DNA of 64,000 bases from an uncultured Luminiphilus sp. (GTDB taxonomy: Bacteria > Pseudomonadota > Gammaproteobacteria > Pseudomonadales > Halieaceae), in the NCBI GenBank assembly GCA_943787485.1, contig CALSMP010000006.1, positions 186,001 through 250,000 of the forward strand, read 5' to 3'. A program made the translations under genes and the position numbers. The notes beneath the pieces are model-generated. The model was given only the letters and a program-made list of their open reading frames with translations, did not search any database and had not been told where the DNA came from. Of the stretch, positions 47,244 to 57,117 are shown in pieces; position 1 is the first letter of the stretch, and every line of letters begins with the position of its first letter.

Positions 47244-49102
47244 TCAGTCGTGGAGTCCTTCGGCGGAAACACTAGGCTCCCCTTAAGCACTTCTTTTCGT
47301 TGCTCCGGGATATCAGGAAAGGGAGAGGTACCGTTCGATTCCCAATGCTTGAGCTGACCCTCCACCGCGTTCATTGTCTCAAGATCGGCCTGGAAAAATT
47401 CCCGTAGTTGGAGGACTTGCCCGGGGCCTGAAAAGATCGCGCCGTTGCGATGCACGATCTCAATCAATCGAAGATTCAGATCCTCCGCAATCGCGAGGTA
47501 GGTTTGATAATCCTGAGTGGTAATGCCCGCATCAATGCGCAAGACCGCCGTCGCCGCCTCAATGGTCTCCAGTCTGACACTGATCGTGTCTTGTTGGACT
47601 TCAGTGTGAGACGCCAGCATTTCCCTTAGTTCACCTAAAATAACCCGCAGCTGATTGGACGTGGGCATTTGCAGTTGTAGCTGTCGAAAATAACGGATTC
47701 GATCTCGAACGCTGATGTTTTCGACTTGATCGGCAGAAAACTTGGCATTGGGTATGGAAACAAGTGTGCGATCGAGCGTTCTCAGGGTCACCGAACGAAG
47801 TCCAATCTCCTCGACGGTTCCTTTGATTTCTCCGAAGCGACAAAAGTCACCCGGGCGAATGGGTCTCGCGGTATAGAGCGTTATCGCCCCAATCACATTT
47901 TCCATTGTTCGCTGTGCGGCGAGTGCCACCGCCAGAGATCCAACTCCAAGACCAGCGATCAGCGTCGAGATGTTAAATCCGGCGTTGTGGGCCCAGGTCA
48001 GAAAAGCGCTAAGTGCCACGAAAATTTTTATGATCAACACCATGGGCTTCAGTAGCGCTGCCAGATGCATATCACCGGTATTGGACAGTTGTTTCAGCTT
48101 GTAATCCCGCCAAAGCGTAATGAGTCCAAGAATCAGCACCGTGGTGGCGATGTATTCGAGCGGTGAGCTTTCCAAATACACCTTGGCGGTGACCGACAAG
48201 CCCAATTGGCCAATGACATAGCGAAATAAAAGAACGTAGCTAATCAGACGAAAGGGAACGTGAAAAAAGCGTTCGATTCCTTCGGTGATCTGGCTTGGGA
48301 ATCGGGTGACAGTCCAGCTAATCAATCGGGTCAGAAAACCGGCCACATACCAAAGGGTAATGAGGGCAATTAAGGCAGAAACGGCTTGCCAGTTATTCAT
48401 CCCCAGCACATTGAAGGTGGGTAGATGGGCTGACAACCAGATGGCGAAATCTGAATAACCATGTTCTTCCCACATCCGGGGAATCAGGGCAACGGTGGCG
48501 TTGGAGATTCGCCAGACCGACCCCCCCTCACCATCGGGAACGCGCTGTACATAAACCGGAACCACGCCATCCGCCAGTTGGACTTCGCCCACCTTGTCAC
48601 GATAGGCGGGGAGGTCGTCATCTAAGTGGCCTTCTGGACTATCGCTTATCGCGGTGAAATCCAAGACGTTTTGCTGGATCCAGACAAATGCCAGCGCCTG
48701 TCCCAGTTTTGCTGCCTCAATCTCTGCTACCTCATCAGGTACGTAGCGCATGTCGAGGTACTGTCCTGCGGTAGCGGTATCGCCCTGCCTTAGAAACTTA
48801 CGAAAACCCAAAATAGCGTCCAGCGGTGTTCTGGCGGCTGCCGGGTAAAGCTTTTTCTGGCGCGCATTGCCAATTAATTCATCAGCAAGTTGCTCGGATT
48901 GATAGACCGCAACCGCCGACGCTTTTGACGCCTGCTGGTCTCCCTGGGTAAACCCCAGCGTCGAACTGACCATCAGCAGGAGCGTGAGAAATGTCTGGAG
49001 AACGTAACGCATAGCCGGACGCCGGATTGCTGCAAAGAAATCAGTGTAGCTGTGCCGCTGCGAGTTTGACATCCCTATTCCCCGCGGGAGCGCTAGAAGC
49101 AA
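47240..49102 (-). CDS. MscS-family mechanosensitive ion channel with periplasmic N-terminal domain
   Basis: The protein has a signal-peptide-like start (MRYVLQTFLTLLLMVSSTLGF), a periplasmic region of about 180 residues, four or five membrane helices, and the MscS core: the Gly/Ala-rich pore helix LIAGLGVGSLAVALAAQRTMENVIGAI, then the beta domain RPGDFCRFGEIKGTVEEIGLRSVTLRTLDRTLVSIPNAKF. It should release solutes on osmotic downshock. The frame opens at 49102, but ATG 49012 (590 residues) better fits the signal peptide; ATG 49072 is a third option. Confidence 0.9.
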   Translation of the reverse strand: MLLALPRGIGMSNSQRHSYTDFFAAIRRPAMRYVLQTFLTLLLMVSSTLGFTQGDQQASKASAVAVYQSEQLADELIGNARQKKLYPAAARTPLDAILGFRKFLRQGDTATAGQYLDMRYVPDEVAEIEAAKLGQALAFVWIQQNVLDFTAISDSPEGHLDDDLPAYRDKVGEVQLADGVVPVYVQRVPDGEGGSVWRISNATVALIPRMWEEHGYSDFAIWLSAHLPTFNVLGMNNWQAVSALIALITLWYVAGFLTRLISWTVTRFPSQITEGIERFFHVPFRLISYVLLFRYVIGQLGLSVTAKVYLESSPLEYIATTVLILGLITLWRDYKLKQLSNTGDMHLAALLKPMVLIIKIFVALSAFLTWAHNAGFNISTLIAGLGVGSLAVALAAQRTMENVIGAITLYTARPIRPGDFCRFGEIKGTVEEIGLRSVTLRTLDRTLVSIPNAKFSADQVENISVRDRIRYFRQLQLQMPTSNQLRVILGELREMLASHTEVQQDTISVRLETIEAATAVLRIDAGITTQDYQTYLAIAEDLNLRLIEIVHRNGAIFSGPGQVLQLREFFQADLETMNAVEGQLKHWESNGTSPFPDIPEQRKEVLKGSLVFPPKDSTTE

Positions 49103-49103
49103 T

Positions 49104-49838
49104 CTACTCAGGTTTAGTCAATGACCGACCAAAAAAGATCCCCAGCTCAAAAAGCAGCCACATGGGAATAGCCAGCAGGGACTGAGAGATGACATCAGGG
49201 GGCGTCAACAGCATCCCTGCAATAAAACACCCGACAATAATCCATGGCCGTTTTTTTGCGAGTGACTCCGCCGTCGTGACCCCACTCCAGATCAAAATCA
49301 CGGCGGCAATGGGTATTTCAAAAGCGACGCCAAAAGCAAAGAATATCTTGAGTACGAAATCGAGGTAGCGATTGATGTCAGTCATTACCGTGACATCGGT
49401 AGGCCCAACGCTTGTGAAGAAAGCGAAGATCAGCGGGAACACAATAAAGTAAGCGAAAGCCGTTCCCGCGTAAAAAAGCAAGACGCTCGATGCAAGCAGT
49501 GGAAAGGCAATCTTCTTTTCATTGCGATACATACCGGGAGCTACAAAGGCCCAAACCTGAAAAAGAATGTAGGGGATAACCAAAAAGACCGCGGTCACCA
49601 GCGTCAACTTAAAGGGTGTAAGAAACGGCGACGCCACCTCGGTTGCGATCATGCTGGACCCCTCAGGTAGCAGATCTCTCAGGGGCTGTGACACGATGGC
49701 GTAGATGTCGTTGGCGAAGGGGAATAGCACAATAAAAGCAACTAGCACTGCTAAAACAGCCCGCAGCAGGCGATCTCGTAGTTCGGTGAGATGGCTAATG
49801 AGGGGTTGAGGCGTGTCGTCTATCAGGTCATCGCTCAC
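49104..49838 (-). CDS. tatC: Twin-arginine translocase subunit TatC
   Basis: The 244-residue protein has six membrane helices and the family landmarks LISHLTELRDRLLRAV, the conserved periplasmic Pro region, FAYFIVFPLIFAFF with FGVAFEIPI, and RPWIIVGCFIAGMLLTPPDVISQ. TatC reads the twin-arginine signal and with TatB receives folded cargo. It lies 2 bp after tatB. Confidence 0.97.
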   Translation of the reverse strand: MSDDLIDDTPQPLISHLTELRDRLLRAVLAVLVAFIVLFPFANDIYAIVSQPLRDLLPEGSSMIATEVASPFLTPFKLTLVTAVFLVIPYILFQVWAFVAPGMYRNEKKIAFPLLASSVLLFYAGTAFAYFIVFPLIFAFFTSVGPTDVTVMTDINRYLDFVLKIFFAFGVAFEIPIAAVILIWSGVTTAESLAKKRPWIIVGCFIAGMLLTPPDVISQSLLAIPMWLLFELGIFFGRSLTKPE

Positions 49839-49840
49839 GA

Positions 49841-50200
49841 TCAGCTTTTGACCTCGCCAGTGGTGCCATGATCTTGGGGAGCAGCGCCGGCAGAGTCGGC
49901 GTGTTTGTCTTCTTCCGGCGCGTCGATGCTGTCTTTGATCTCATGCAACTGGTTCTGAAGCGGCTCTGTTAGGCCCTTCATCTCTTTTTCGAACTCGGTG
50001 GCACTGCTCTTAAGATCCCGCATGACCTCATCATTATGCAGTTCCCTCTGGATTTCAGTTCGTACTTCGTCAAAGCTTCGTCTGAGGCGTTTCATCCAGC
50101 GAGTAGTGACCCGGACAGCATCAAGAAACTGGTCTGGCCCAAAGACCAGCAGGCCGACGATGCTGATCAGGAGCAGCTCAAAAAAGCCAATGTCAAACAT
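49841..50200 (-). CDS. tatB: Twin-arginine translocase subunit TatB
   Basis: The 119-residue protein has one N-terminal membrane helix (FDIGFFELLLISIVGLLVFGP), an amphipathic helix and a polar tail. The opening MFDIGFFEL and Pro after the helix distinguish it from TatA. It forms the receptor with TatC. Confidence 0.95.
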   Translation of the reverse strand: MFDIGFFELLLISIVGLLVFGPDQFLDAVRVTTRWMKRLRRSFDEVRTEIQRELHNDEVMRDLKSSATEFEKEMKGLTEPLQNQLHEIKDSIDAPEEDKHADSAGAAPQDHGTTGEVKS

Positions 50201-50215
50201 GGACGTAGTGGTTTT

Positions 50216-50422
50216 TTATTTCTGAGAATCGGCGTCCGTATCCGCGCTGCGTTCCTGGGGCGCATCGTCAGGGCCGTCATTTTCTTTGATGCTTTTTTTA
50301 AAGCCTTTGATAGCGCTACCGAGATCGCTCCCGATATTTTTCAGACGAGACGTACCAAATAGCATCACCACAATTGCCAAGATGATTAATAGTTGCCAAA
50401 TGCTGATTCCACCCAAACCCAT
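50216..50422 (-). CDS. tatA: Twin-arginine translocase subunit TatA
   Basis: The 68-residue pore protein has the single helix [22 protein letters not shown], then [17 protein letters not shown], the TatA amphipathic helix, and an acidic tail. Many copies assemble to let folded proteins cross. It starts the tatABC cluster, 45 bp after hisE. Confidence 0.96.
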   Translation of the reverse strand: MGLGGISIWQLLIILAIVVMLFGTSRLKNIGSDLGSAIKGFKKSIKENDGPDDAPQERSADTDADSQK

Positions 50423-50467
50423 AATGTCACTCTCTCTGTTATTCAGTCGGCCAATTTCATCAGTCTA

Positions 50468-50803
50468 TTATGCCTTGGATCGAGACTGTTTTTCGGTATG
50501 ACCTGAGATGCCAAGTCGTGCCCCCAGCGCGTCAAGAACTTCCTCCTGACTCAAACCAAGATGTGTCAACAACACCATTGAATGGAACCAGAGGTCCGCC
50601 ACTTCGCCGAGGAGAGCGGCTCTCGCCTCGTCTGTACTGTCGTAATCCTTTGCCGCTACGATGACCTCGGTCGCCTCTTCACCCACTTTCTCCAAAATCT
50701 TGTTGAGCCCGGCCGAATACAAACTCGCCACATAGGAGTCGGCGGGGTCGGCGTTGCGGCGGTCTTCCAGAGCCGCTTGCAGTGCACAAAGGACATCACT
50801 CAT
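50468..50803 (-). CDS. hisE: Phosphoribosyl-ATP pyrophosphatase
   Basis: HisE splits PR-ATP to PR-AMP, step two of histidine synthesis. The 111-residue protein has the MazG-like motifs [21 protein letters not shown] and [16 protein letters not shown]. It is separate from HisI, unlike the fused E. coli HisIE, and overlaps it (ATGA). Confidence 0.95.
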   Translation of the reverse strand: MSDVLCALQAALEDRRNADPADSYVASLYSAGLNKILEKVGEEATEVIVAAKDYDSTDEARAALLGEVADLWFHSMVLLTHLGLSQEEVLDALGARLGISGHTEKQSRSKA

Positions 50804-51174
50804 GACTTATCGTGCTCCAACACCCAACGCCCACCCGAGGGTTCGTAAAAGAAACAGGAGGCCCTTCCTGTGTGGCAAGCGCCTTCGCCTATCTGATTGA
50901 CTTTGAGCAGAATAGTGTCGCCATCGCAATCAAGCCGGATATCCACCAGCTCCTGAATGTTGCCCGAGGTCTCCCCTTTACGCCAGAGTGCCCCGCGGGA
51001 TCGTGACCAGTAGATAGCGCGACGCTCCTGGAGGCACAGAGCCAGCGCTTCTGCATTCATCCAGGCAAGCATTAGCACCTCGCCGCTGGTGGCGTCTTGT
51101 GCGATAGCCGGCAGAAGACCGTCAGCGTTCCACCGAGGCTCGATCGATTCGTCGATGTATGTACCTACTGTCAT
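50800..51174 (-). CDS. hisI: Phosphoribosyl-AMP cyclohydrolase
   Basis: HisI opens the ring of PR-AMP, step three of histidine synthesis. The 124-residue protein has [32 protein letters not shown], the metal Asp cluster [11 protein letters not shown] and the zinc Cys pair [10 protein letters not shown]. It sits in the ubi-his-tat run away from hisBHAF, as in Pseudomonas. Confidence 0.96.
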   Translation of the reverse strand: MTVGTYIDESIEPRWNADGLLPAIAQDATSGEVLMLAWMNAEALALCLQERRAIYWSRSRGALWRKGETSGNIQELVDIRLDCDGDTILLKVNQIGEGACHTGRASCFFYEPSGGRWVLEHDKS

Positions 51175-51192
51175 GGCAACAGTATGCCAGAC

Positions 51193-52767
51193 CTAGCGCT
51201 TTACGCTTAGCAATAGCGAGAGAGAAAGTACCCCGGTCCCCATTAATGAGGGCCAAATGGCGGTTGTGCTGAGCTGGTCGAGCACAATAATACCCGCGCC
51301 AAGGGCGCCGAAAACGGTGGGTATCGCTCGGGATGAAGGGGCCACTGCAGGGGCGGGTGGGGGCGGTGTCTCGAGCGCCTTGAGGATCAGTTCGGGGAGT
51401 TTGGGTAGGGTCTCCAACCAGCTAGGCAGGTGTTCTTGCAGACGCTTGAGTACATTTTGCGGGGCGTACCGCTCAGCCAGCCAGCGCTCCAGAAAAGGTT
51501 TGGCGGTATCCCATAGATTAAGTTCGGGATAAAGCTGCCGACCCAAGCCTTCGATATTCAGCAGGGTCTTTTGCAAAAGTACCAGTTGGGGCTGTACCTC
51601 CATGTCGAAACGGCCCGCGGTTCGGAAGAGAGACACCAGCATGTGCCCAAAAGAAATATCGGACAGAGGTCGCTCAAAAATCGGTTCACACAGGGTTCGC
51701 ATTGCGGCCTCGAACTCACCGATAGGTGTTTCCGGCGGTACCCACCCACACTCGACGTGAAGCTTTGCTACGAGACGATAATCCTGCTGGAAAATAGCCA
51801 GCAGATTGCGGGCTAGGTAATAGAGGTCTGATTCTTCCAGCTGGCCGACAATAGCGCAATCCACCGCAATATAACGGGGGTCTTCGGGCGTGGTTGCGTC
51901 GACAAAAATATTTCCAGGGTGCATGTCAGCATGAAAAAAGCCATCTCGAAATACTTGGGTAAAAAAGGTCTCAACGCCTCGCTCGGCCAACAGTTTAAGG
52001 TTGACGCCTCTGTTGATGAGTTCCTTCCTGTCGGAGACGGGCACCCCGTGAATTCGTTCGCTTACCATGACCTGCCGCGAGGTGTGGGACCAGATGACCT
52101 GAGGTACGTAGACGAGCTTACTGCCTTGAAAGTTGCGTCGTAACTGAGAGGCATTAGCCGCTTCGCGCCGCAGATCAAGCTCGCCCAAAATGGTCCGTTC
52201 ATAGTCTGCAACGACTTCCCGCGGGCGCAGCCGTCGGCCATCTTTAAATAATCGCCCCAACCAAATGGCGAGAAAGTTGATGAGTTTTAGATCCTCGTGC
52301 ACGACCTCTTCAATAGCAGGGCGCAGGATTTTGACGACTACGGCTTCGCCTCCGTGGAGGGTGGCGGCGTGAACTTGTGCCACCGAGGCGGCAGCCAAGG
52401 GGGTGCTGTCAAAGCTTTCGAATAGGGTATCAAGGGGTCGGCCTAGCTCGGATTCAATGATGACTATCGCCTCGTCGGTGGCGAAGGGCGGAACTTGGTC
52501 TTGAAGCTTTGCTAATTCGTCGGCGATATCGTCTGGCAAGAGATCCCGGCGAGTCGAGAGCAACTGGCCGAATTTTATGAAGACGGGACCTAGTGCTTCA
52601 AGCGCTTCGCGTAACCGTTGGCCGCGGGGAATTGCAAGCGGCGAAGCCGGCAGCGGCCCAAGAACCTTGAGTAGTCGGGTGAGGGGAGCGCGGCGGGATT
52701 CGGGTAGCAGGGTATCAAGTCGCTGACCTCGCACCGTTCGCAGCACGGTGATCACTCTGCCTATCAT
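51193..52767 (-). CDS. ubiB: Ubiquinone biosynthesis protein UbiB (atypical kinase/ATPase)
   Basis: UbiB is an ABC1/ADCK-like ATPase needed for ubiquinone assembly. The 524-residue protein has the hallmark KxGQ motif ([23 protein letters not shown]), the Ala-rich loop [13 protein letters not shown], the VKIL lysine, [11 protein letters not shown] and VDCAIVG (the usual DFG-type Asp sits in VDC). Two helices end the protein, anchoring it in the membrane. Its start overlaps the ubiJ stop. Confidence 0.96.
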   Translation of the reverse strand: MIGRVITVLRTVRGQRLDTLLPESRRAPLTRLLKVLGPLPASPLAIPRGQRLREALEALGPVFIKFGQLLSTRRDLLPDDIADELAKLQDQVPPFATDEAIVIIESELGRPLDTLFESFDSTPLAAASVAQVHAATLHGGEAVVVKILRPAIEEVVHEDLKLINFLAIWLGRLFKDGRRLRPREVVADYERTILGELDLRREAANASQLRRNFQGSKLVYVPQVIWSHTSRQVMVSERIHGVPVSDRKELINRGVNLKLLAERGVETFFTQVFRDGFFHADMHPGNIFVDATTPEDPRYIAVDCAIVGQLEESDLYYLARNLLAIFQQDYRLVAKLHVECGWVPPETPIGEFEAAMRTLCEPIFERPLSDISFGHMLVSLFRTAGRFDMEVQPQLVLLQKTLLNIEGLGRQLYPELNLWDTAKPFLERWLAERYAPQNVLKRLQEHLPSWLETLPKLPELILKALETPPPPAPAVAPSSRAIPTVFGALGAGIIVLDQLSTTAIWPSLMGTGVLSLSLLLSVKR

Positions 52768-53408
52768 GGCTTTATTGCCCCAAGGCGTTTGGCCAACTTT
52801 TGAATCCGACCCTGCAGGCGGTCGACGCGCAGCCCAAGCTGCTCGATCTCGCTATAGAACGCGTCGAGTTCAGCCGCCGGGGGGGTTAGCCGTCCTTCCT
52901 CAAGGATAAATTCTGAAAGTTGGCGTCGCAGGCTTGAGCCGCTGGCCTTCCCCCACTGAAACAGCGCCCGCAGTAGCGAGGCGAGCTGGTGCCCAACGAC
53001 ATCTCCCAGCGCATCAACGAGAGGGGCTTCCCAATCCAAATCCATGGTGCTGAGGATTTGCTGCAGCGCAATCAGCGGTGCGGTATTACCGATGAGCTCG
53101 AGGTTACTGTTGATCAAGGTCGCTGCGGGATCCTCCGATACCGCAAGCGCCGCAAAATCCTCGAGGGTGCCTCTTACCTGCGTGTCTGCTTTACGCTCTG
53201 AATAGTGTGCGAGACGCAGCTCCCCGGAGGGCTCTATGATGATGGTGATCGCAAGCGCGGGCGCAGTGCACTGAATGCCAATGACCGTGCCCTCAAGTTC
53301 AGCCAGTTCCCGCTGCGCAATGGGAGCCAGTGAGAGGCCCTTGTTGATGCTGGTCTCGATGGCGGCGAGCGCCGCGGTGATCACGGCGGGGTCATGACCC
53401 TGAGTCAT
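52764..53408 (-). CDS. ubiJ: Ubiquinone biosynthesis accessory factor UbiJ
   Basis: The 214-residue protein has an SCP2-like lipid-binding domain (about 30-120; [43 protein letters not shown]) and a C-terminal helical part ending [18 protein letters not shown]. UbiJ carries ubiquinone precursors in the cytoplasmic Ubi complex. The order ubiE-ubiJ-ubiB is conserved in gammaproteobacteria. Confidence 0.93.
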   Translation of the reverse strand: MTQGHDPAVITAALAAIETSINKGLSLAPIAQRELAELEGTVIGIQCTAPALAITIIIEPSGELRLAHYSERKADTQVRGTLEDFAALAVSEDPAATLINSNLELIGNTAPLIALQQILSTMDLDWEAPLVDALGDVVGHQLASLLRALFQWGKASGSSLRRQLSEFILEEGRLTPPAAELDAFYSEIEQLGLRVDRLQGRIQKLAKRLGAIKP

Positions 53409-53410
53409 GG

Positions 53411-54184
53411 TCAGGCCTTTATACCTTTGTGCACGGCGACAATGCCCCCCGTCATATTGTGATACTGACAGTTCACAAAGCCCGCGTCCTCCATCATCTC
53501 CAGCAGCGTTTCCTGATCGGGGTGTTTTCGGATGGACTCAGCCAGATAGCGATAACTGTCCTCATCGTTAGCGACCAGCTTGCCCATCAAGGGTAGGATC
53601 TTAAAAGAATACAAGTCGTAGGCGTTTTCGAGGAGGGGATTGGTGGGCTTGGAAAACTCCAGCACTAGCAGGCGGCCACCGGGCTTTAATACCCGCTCCA
53701 TCGAGCGCAGCGCTTTGTCCTTGTCGGTCACGTTGCGAAGCCCGAAAGCAATGGTGATGCAGTCGATACTGTTATCGGGGAAAGGCAGCGCCTGCGCGTC
53801 ACACTGCACGGTGTGGATGTTGCCGGATGCGCCTTTATCGATCAGCCGGTCCCGACCCACCCTTAGCATCGAGTCGTTGATATCGGCGAGGACAACTTGA
53901 CCGGTGGGGCCCACCAGACGTGAGAACTTGGCGGCCAGGTCCCCCGTGCCCCCGGCGATATCCAAAATCGTTTGCCCTTCTCTTACCGCGCTCAATTCAA
54001 GAGTAAATCGTTTCCAAAGGCGATGAATGCCCGCTGACATGAGATCATTCATCAGGTCATAGCGGCTAGCCACGGAGTCGAAGACTCCCCGCACCAGCTT
54101 TTCTTTGTCGTCTCGAGGGACCTCGCGGTAGCCGAAGTGTGTGGTCTCGGCATCTTCAACGTGATCTCGATTGGTGTCGCTCAT
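53411..54184 (-). CDS. ubiE: Ubiquinone/menaquinone C-methyltransferase UbiE
   Basis: UbiE C-methylates the ring of demethylated quinol precursors using SAM. The 257-residue protein has [36 protein letters not shown], the SAM motif [27 protein letters not shown] and [13 protein letters not shown]. It heads a ten-gene leftward run whose genes overlap or are separated by 45 bp or less. Confidence 0.97.
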   Translation of the reverse strand: MSDTNRDHVEDAETTHFGYREVPRDDKEKLVRGVFDSVASRYDLMNDLMSAGIHRLWKRFTLELSAVREGQTILDIAGGTGDLAAKFSRLVGPTGQVVLADINDSMLRVGRDRLIDKGASGNIHTVQCDAQALPFPDNSIDCITIAFGLRNVTDKDKALRSMERVLKPGGRLLVLEFSKPTNPLLENAYDLYSFKILPLMGKLVANDEDSYRYLAESIRKHPDQETLLEMMEDAGFVNCQYHNMTGGIVAVHKGIKA

Positions 54185-54334
54185 GGGTAGGGCTCGAGTT
54201 ATTGGCAGCCGGGCATTGTAACCGAGCTGACGACTGGTTTCTGTGCCTAAATCGTTGTTTAGCTTGCAGGATCGTGGGTCAGTTTGCGCGATGGTGCACC
54301 CGGTGACTGCCGTGGCCCCGAGGACTACAGGGAG

Positions 54335-54715
54335 TTAGGGCTGAAAATGCAGCACTTGGGTGTCGGGATCCCTCGACTTTCCGGCCTGAGCAAGCTGACT
54401 CAAATAGTGCTGCCAGTGGCTGTCACGGTGGTCGAGCAGATCCCTTAAATAGGACCAGGTGTAGATGCCGGTGTCGTGGCCATCGTCAAAAATCAGTTGA
54501 ATAGCGTAGTGGCCGGCCGCTTTTATATCGGCGATAGCCACGTGTTTTTTACCCACCTGCAAGACCTCCTGCCCCGGGCCGTGTCCCCGCACCTCCGCAG
54601 AGGGCGAGCACACCCGAAGCAACTCGGCACTTAAGGATCCCTCTCTGCCGTCGGCGAAGCGCAGTTCAAGCTCTCGGCGGGTGCGGGAATAGTGGATGCG
54701 GTCAATATCGTTCAT
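54335..54715 (-). CDS. DUF971 domain protein
   Basis: The 126-residue protein is a stand-alone DUF971 domain (also the N-terminal part of gamma-butyrobetaine hydroxylase): IHYSRTRRELELRFADG, LRVCSPSAEVRGHGPGQ, HYAIQLIFDDGHDTGIYTWSYLRDL. It lacks the oxygenase. The role is unknown; in other proteobacteria the gene lies beside hslVU. Here it lies 3 bp after the SPOR gene. Confidence 0.88.
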   Translation of the reverse strand: MNDIDRIHYSRTRRELELRFADGREGSLSAELLRVCSPSAEVRGHGPGQEVLQVGKKHVAIADIKAAGHYAIQLIFDDGHDTGIYTWSYLRDLLDHRDSHWQHYLSQLAQAGKSRDPDTQVLHFQP

Positions 54716-54718
54716 GGC

Positions 54719-55324
54719 TTAGGGAGTTCGCGGCCGCTTGAGCAACAGGGTGTCGATAGATTGTTGCGCCGTGACTGAGCGAGCGCGGGCCATGGCCGAG
54801 CGAGACTCAAACGGTCCCACATACACTCTGAACCAAAGTCCGTTGTCGCCCCGAGTCTCTTCGATGGTGGCGGTGAGACCGAGAAGAGCGAGTTCTCCCC
54901 GGCGGCGATCGGCATCCTTTTGCAGTCGAAACGAGCCCGCTTGCAGAAGGTATAAATCACTGTCGGTAGCATTCTCCGAAAGCGCAGCAGGCTCAACGTC
55001 CGAGGCTAAATCTAGATCTTGATTTGGGAGCACGGTGAAAAAGTCATAGCGAGGTTTGGGGTCTTCGCTCACGACGCCGGCATCGATTCCTTGGTTCTGA
55101 TGGTCGATCCCAGGTAGCTCCTGAGGCTTTGATAGCCAAGCCATGCTGGCAACACCGATGAGCAGGCCTGCAATGGCGCCGACAGAAAAGCCTTTTAGGT
55201 GATCCTGATTCAGGGAGGGGGGGCCGCCAGTGGCTGCTTGCACCCGCTGATTTGCGCTACGGGGCTTCGCTGATCGCGCTTTACTTTTAGCTTTGGGCTG
55301 AGACCGAGGAGACGCCACCGTCAC
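54719..55324 (-). CDS. SPOR domain membrane protein, FtsN-like
   Basis: The 201-residue protein has a basic cytoplasmic N-terminus, one membrane helix (about 45-65; [20 protein letters not shown]), a polar linker and a C-terminal SPOR domain ([43 protein letters not shown]) that binds denuded septal glycan. The start is GTG 55324, overlapping the argS stop. This is the conserved argS-SPOR pair; relation to FtsN is by domain, not proven function. Confidence 0.88.
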   Translation of the reverse strand: MTVASPRSQPKAKSKARSAKPRSANQRVQAATGGPPSLNQDHLKGFSVGAIAGLLIGVASMAWLSKPQELPGIDHQNQGIDAGVVSEDPKPRYDFFTVLPNQDLDLASDVEPAALSENATDSDLYLLQAGSFRLQKDADRRRGELALLGLTATIEETRGDNGLWFRVYVGPFESRSAMARARSVTAQQSIDTLLLKRPRTP

Positions 55325-57009
55325 ATGCTCTCAGGGGCGGAGACGCCGAGTAAATCGAGCCCACTCGCGATGACGATGCGGGTGGCTTCGGCGAGCGCAA
55401 GCCGCGCGGTGGACATATCGGGTTGTGCCGGATCCAGCATCTTGTGCGCGTTATAAAAGCTGTGGAAATGGGCGGCGACGTCCCGCAAAAAGTTAGCGAT
55501 GTCATGGGGCTCGAGCCGTTCTGCGGCGCTCGCGACCACCTCGGGGTATTTGGTGAGAATGAGTGCGAGCGCCAATTCTTCACTTTCCTTTAACGTGGCG
55601 AGGTGCTCTAACCCTGTTGCTGGAGTCCACTGCGCATCGATTTCCAGCGCCTTGCGCTTCACGCTGGCCACCCGGGCGTGGGCGTACTGAATGTAATACA
55701 CCGGGTTTTCATTGGACTGGGAGAGCGCCAGATCAATGTCAAACGTTAACTGAGAGGTCGCAGCGCGGGCGGCAAGAAAGAAGCGCGTGGCATCTCTGCC
55801 CACCCAGTCGATCAAATCGCGCAGCGTGACGTAACTGCCGGCGCGCTTTGACAGCTTCACTTCGGCGCCATCGCGCATGACTGTCACCATCTGGTGCAGC
55901 ACATATTCGGGCCATCCTTCGGGGATACCCACATCGAGTCCCTGAAGGCCCGCGCGGACACGGGTGATCGTACTGTGATGATCTGCCCCCTGCTCGTTGA
56001 TGACGCGCTTGTAGCCGCGCTCCCATTTGTTGAGGTGATAGGCCACATCGGGAACGAAGTAGGTATAGCCGCCCTCACGCTTGCGCATGACCCGATCCTT
56101 GTCATCACCAAAGTCGCTGCTGCGAAGCCAAAGTGCATCGTCTTGCTCATAGGTATGACCCGATGCAACCAGTCGTTCTACGGTTCGCTCGACAGCATCA
56201 TTGGCGTAGAGCGAGGACTCCAGAAAGTACTCATCGAACTTCACGGCAAACGCTTGCAAGTCAGCGTCCTGCTCGCGTCGGAGCCAAGCGACCGCGAAGT
56301 CTCGAATGTCCTCGAGGTTGTCCGTGTTACCGCTGGCGGTGATTTCCCGATCTGCTGCTGACACAGCGTCTTTGGCCACAAAGGCGTTGGCCAAATCGAT
56401 AATGTATTCCCCTTGATATCCATCCTCCGGCCAACCGGTGTCATCGGGGGTCAGACCATGAGCGCGGGCCTGGACCGACAGCGCCAAATTGGCGATCTGT
56501 TGTCCCGCATCGTTGTAATAAAACTCGCGCTGCACGGACCAGCCGGTCGCCGCGAGGAGCCGACAGATCGAGTCCCCAATAGCGGCACCGCGGCCGTGAC
56601 CCACGTGTAGGGGCCCCGTGGGATTGGCCGACACGAACTCGACCTGAACCTTTTTATCGGGGTCACATGGCCGCCGGCCATAATCCGAGCCGGCGTCGAG
56701 TATGCGGGTTATGCCTTGGGTGTGGCTTGCCTGAGACAGGGTGAAGTTGATAAAGCCCGGACCGGCGACCTCGGTTTTGGCAATGATTTCATTGGCGGGT
56801 AGGGCGGCGACCAGCTTTGCTGCGAGGTCGCGGGGTGGCATGCCTGCCCGTTTCGCCAGCACCATGGCGAGGTTGGTTGCTAGATCACCATGACTTGGGT
56901 CCCGTGTGTGATCTATTTGTGGGCTTACCCCCTCGATGGACTCGAGGGTGCCTTCGTTGACGAGTTGTTGCAGTGTTTGCTGCAACAGAGCCGTCAGCGC
57001 GTCTTTCAT
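55321..57009 (-). CDS. argS: Arginyl-tRNA synthetase
   Basis: ArgS charges tRNA-Arg. The 562-residue class I enzyme has the N-terminal Add1 domain, the HIGH motif as [12 protein letters not shown], a KMSK-like site (KLSKRAG) and the DALR anticodon-binding domain at the end. ATG 57009 ([17 protein letters not shown]) follows GGAGAGG; the frame from 57087 adds an unrelated leader. A 19-bp tandem repeat lies just upstream. Confidence 0.97.
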   Translation of the reverse strand: MKDALTALLQQTLQQLVNEGTLESIEGVSPQIDHTRDPSHGDLATNLAMVLAKRAGMPPRDLAAKLVAALPANEIIAKTEVAGPGFINFTLSQASHTQGITRILDAGSDYGRRPCDPDKKVQVEFVSANPTGPLHVGHGRGAAIGDSICRLLAATGWSVQREFYYNDAGQQIANLALSVQARAHGLTPDDTGWPEDGYQGEYIIDLANAFVAKDAVSAADREITASGNTDNLEDIRDFAVAWLRREQDADLQAFAVKFDEYFLESSLYANDAVERTVERLVASGHTYEQDDALWLRSSDFGDDKDRVMRKREGGYTYFVPDVAYHLNKWERGYKRVINEQGADHHSTITRVRAGLQGLDVGIPEGWPEYVLHQMVTVMRDGAEVKLSKRAGSYVTLRDLIDWVGRDATRFFLAARAATSQLTFDIDLALSQSNENPVYYIQYAHARVASVKRKALEIDAQWTPATGLEHLATLKESEELALALILTKYPEVVASAAERLEPHDIANFLRDVAAHFHSFYNAHKMLDPAQPDMSTARLALAEATRIVIASGLDLLGVSAPESM

Positions 57010-57018
57010 AGTACCTCT

Positions 57019-57056
57019 CCAAAGCGGATTAAGCGTGCCAAAGCGGATTAAGCGTG
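57019..57056. repeat. 19-bp tandem direct repeat in the argS leader
   Basis: CCAAAGCGGATTAAGCGTG (57019-57037) is repeated exactly at 57038-57056. The first copy abuts the argS ribosome site (GGAGAGG on the minus strand). It looks like a recent slippage duplication. Confidence 0.85.
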
Positions 57057-57117
57057 GCTCTTGTGCCGGTGCCCGCGGATTATCCACTGTGAGGCGCCGT
57101 TTTTACAGGCCTAGTGG

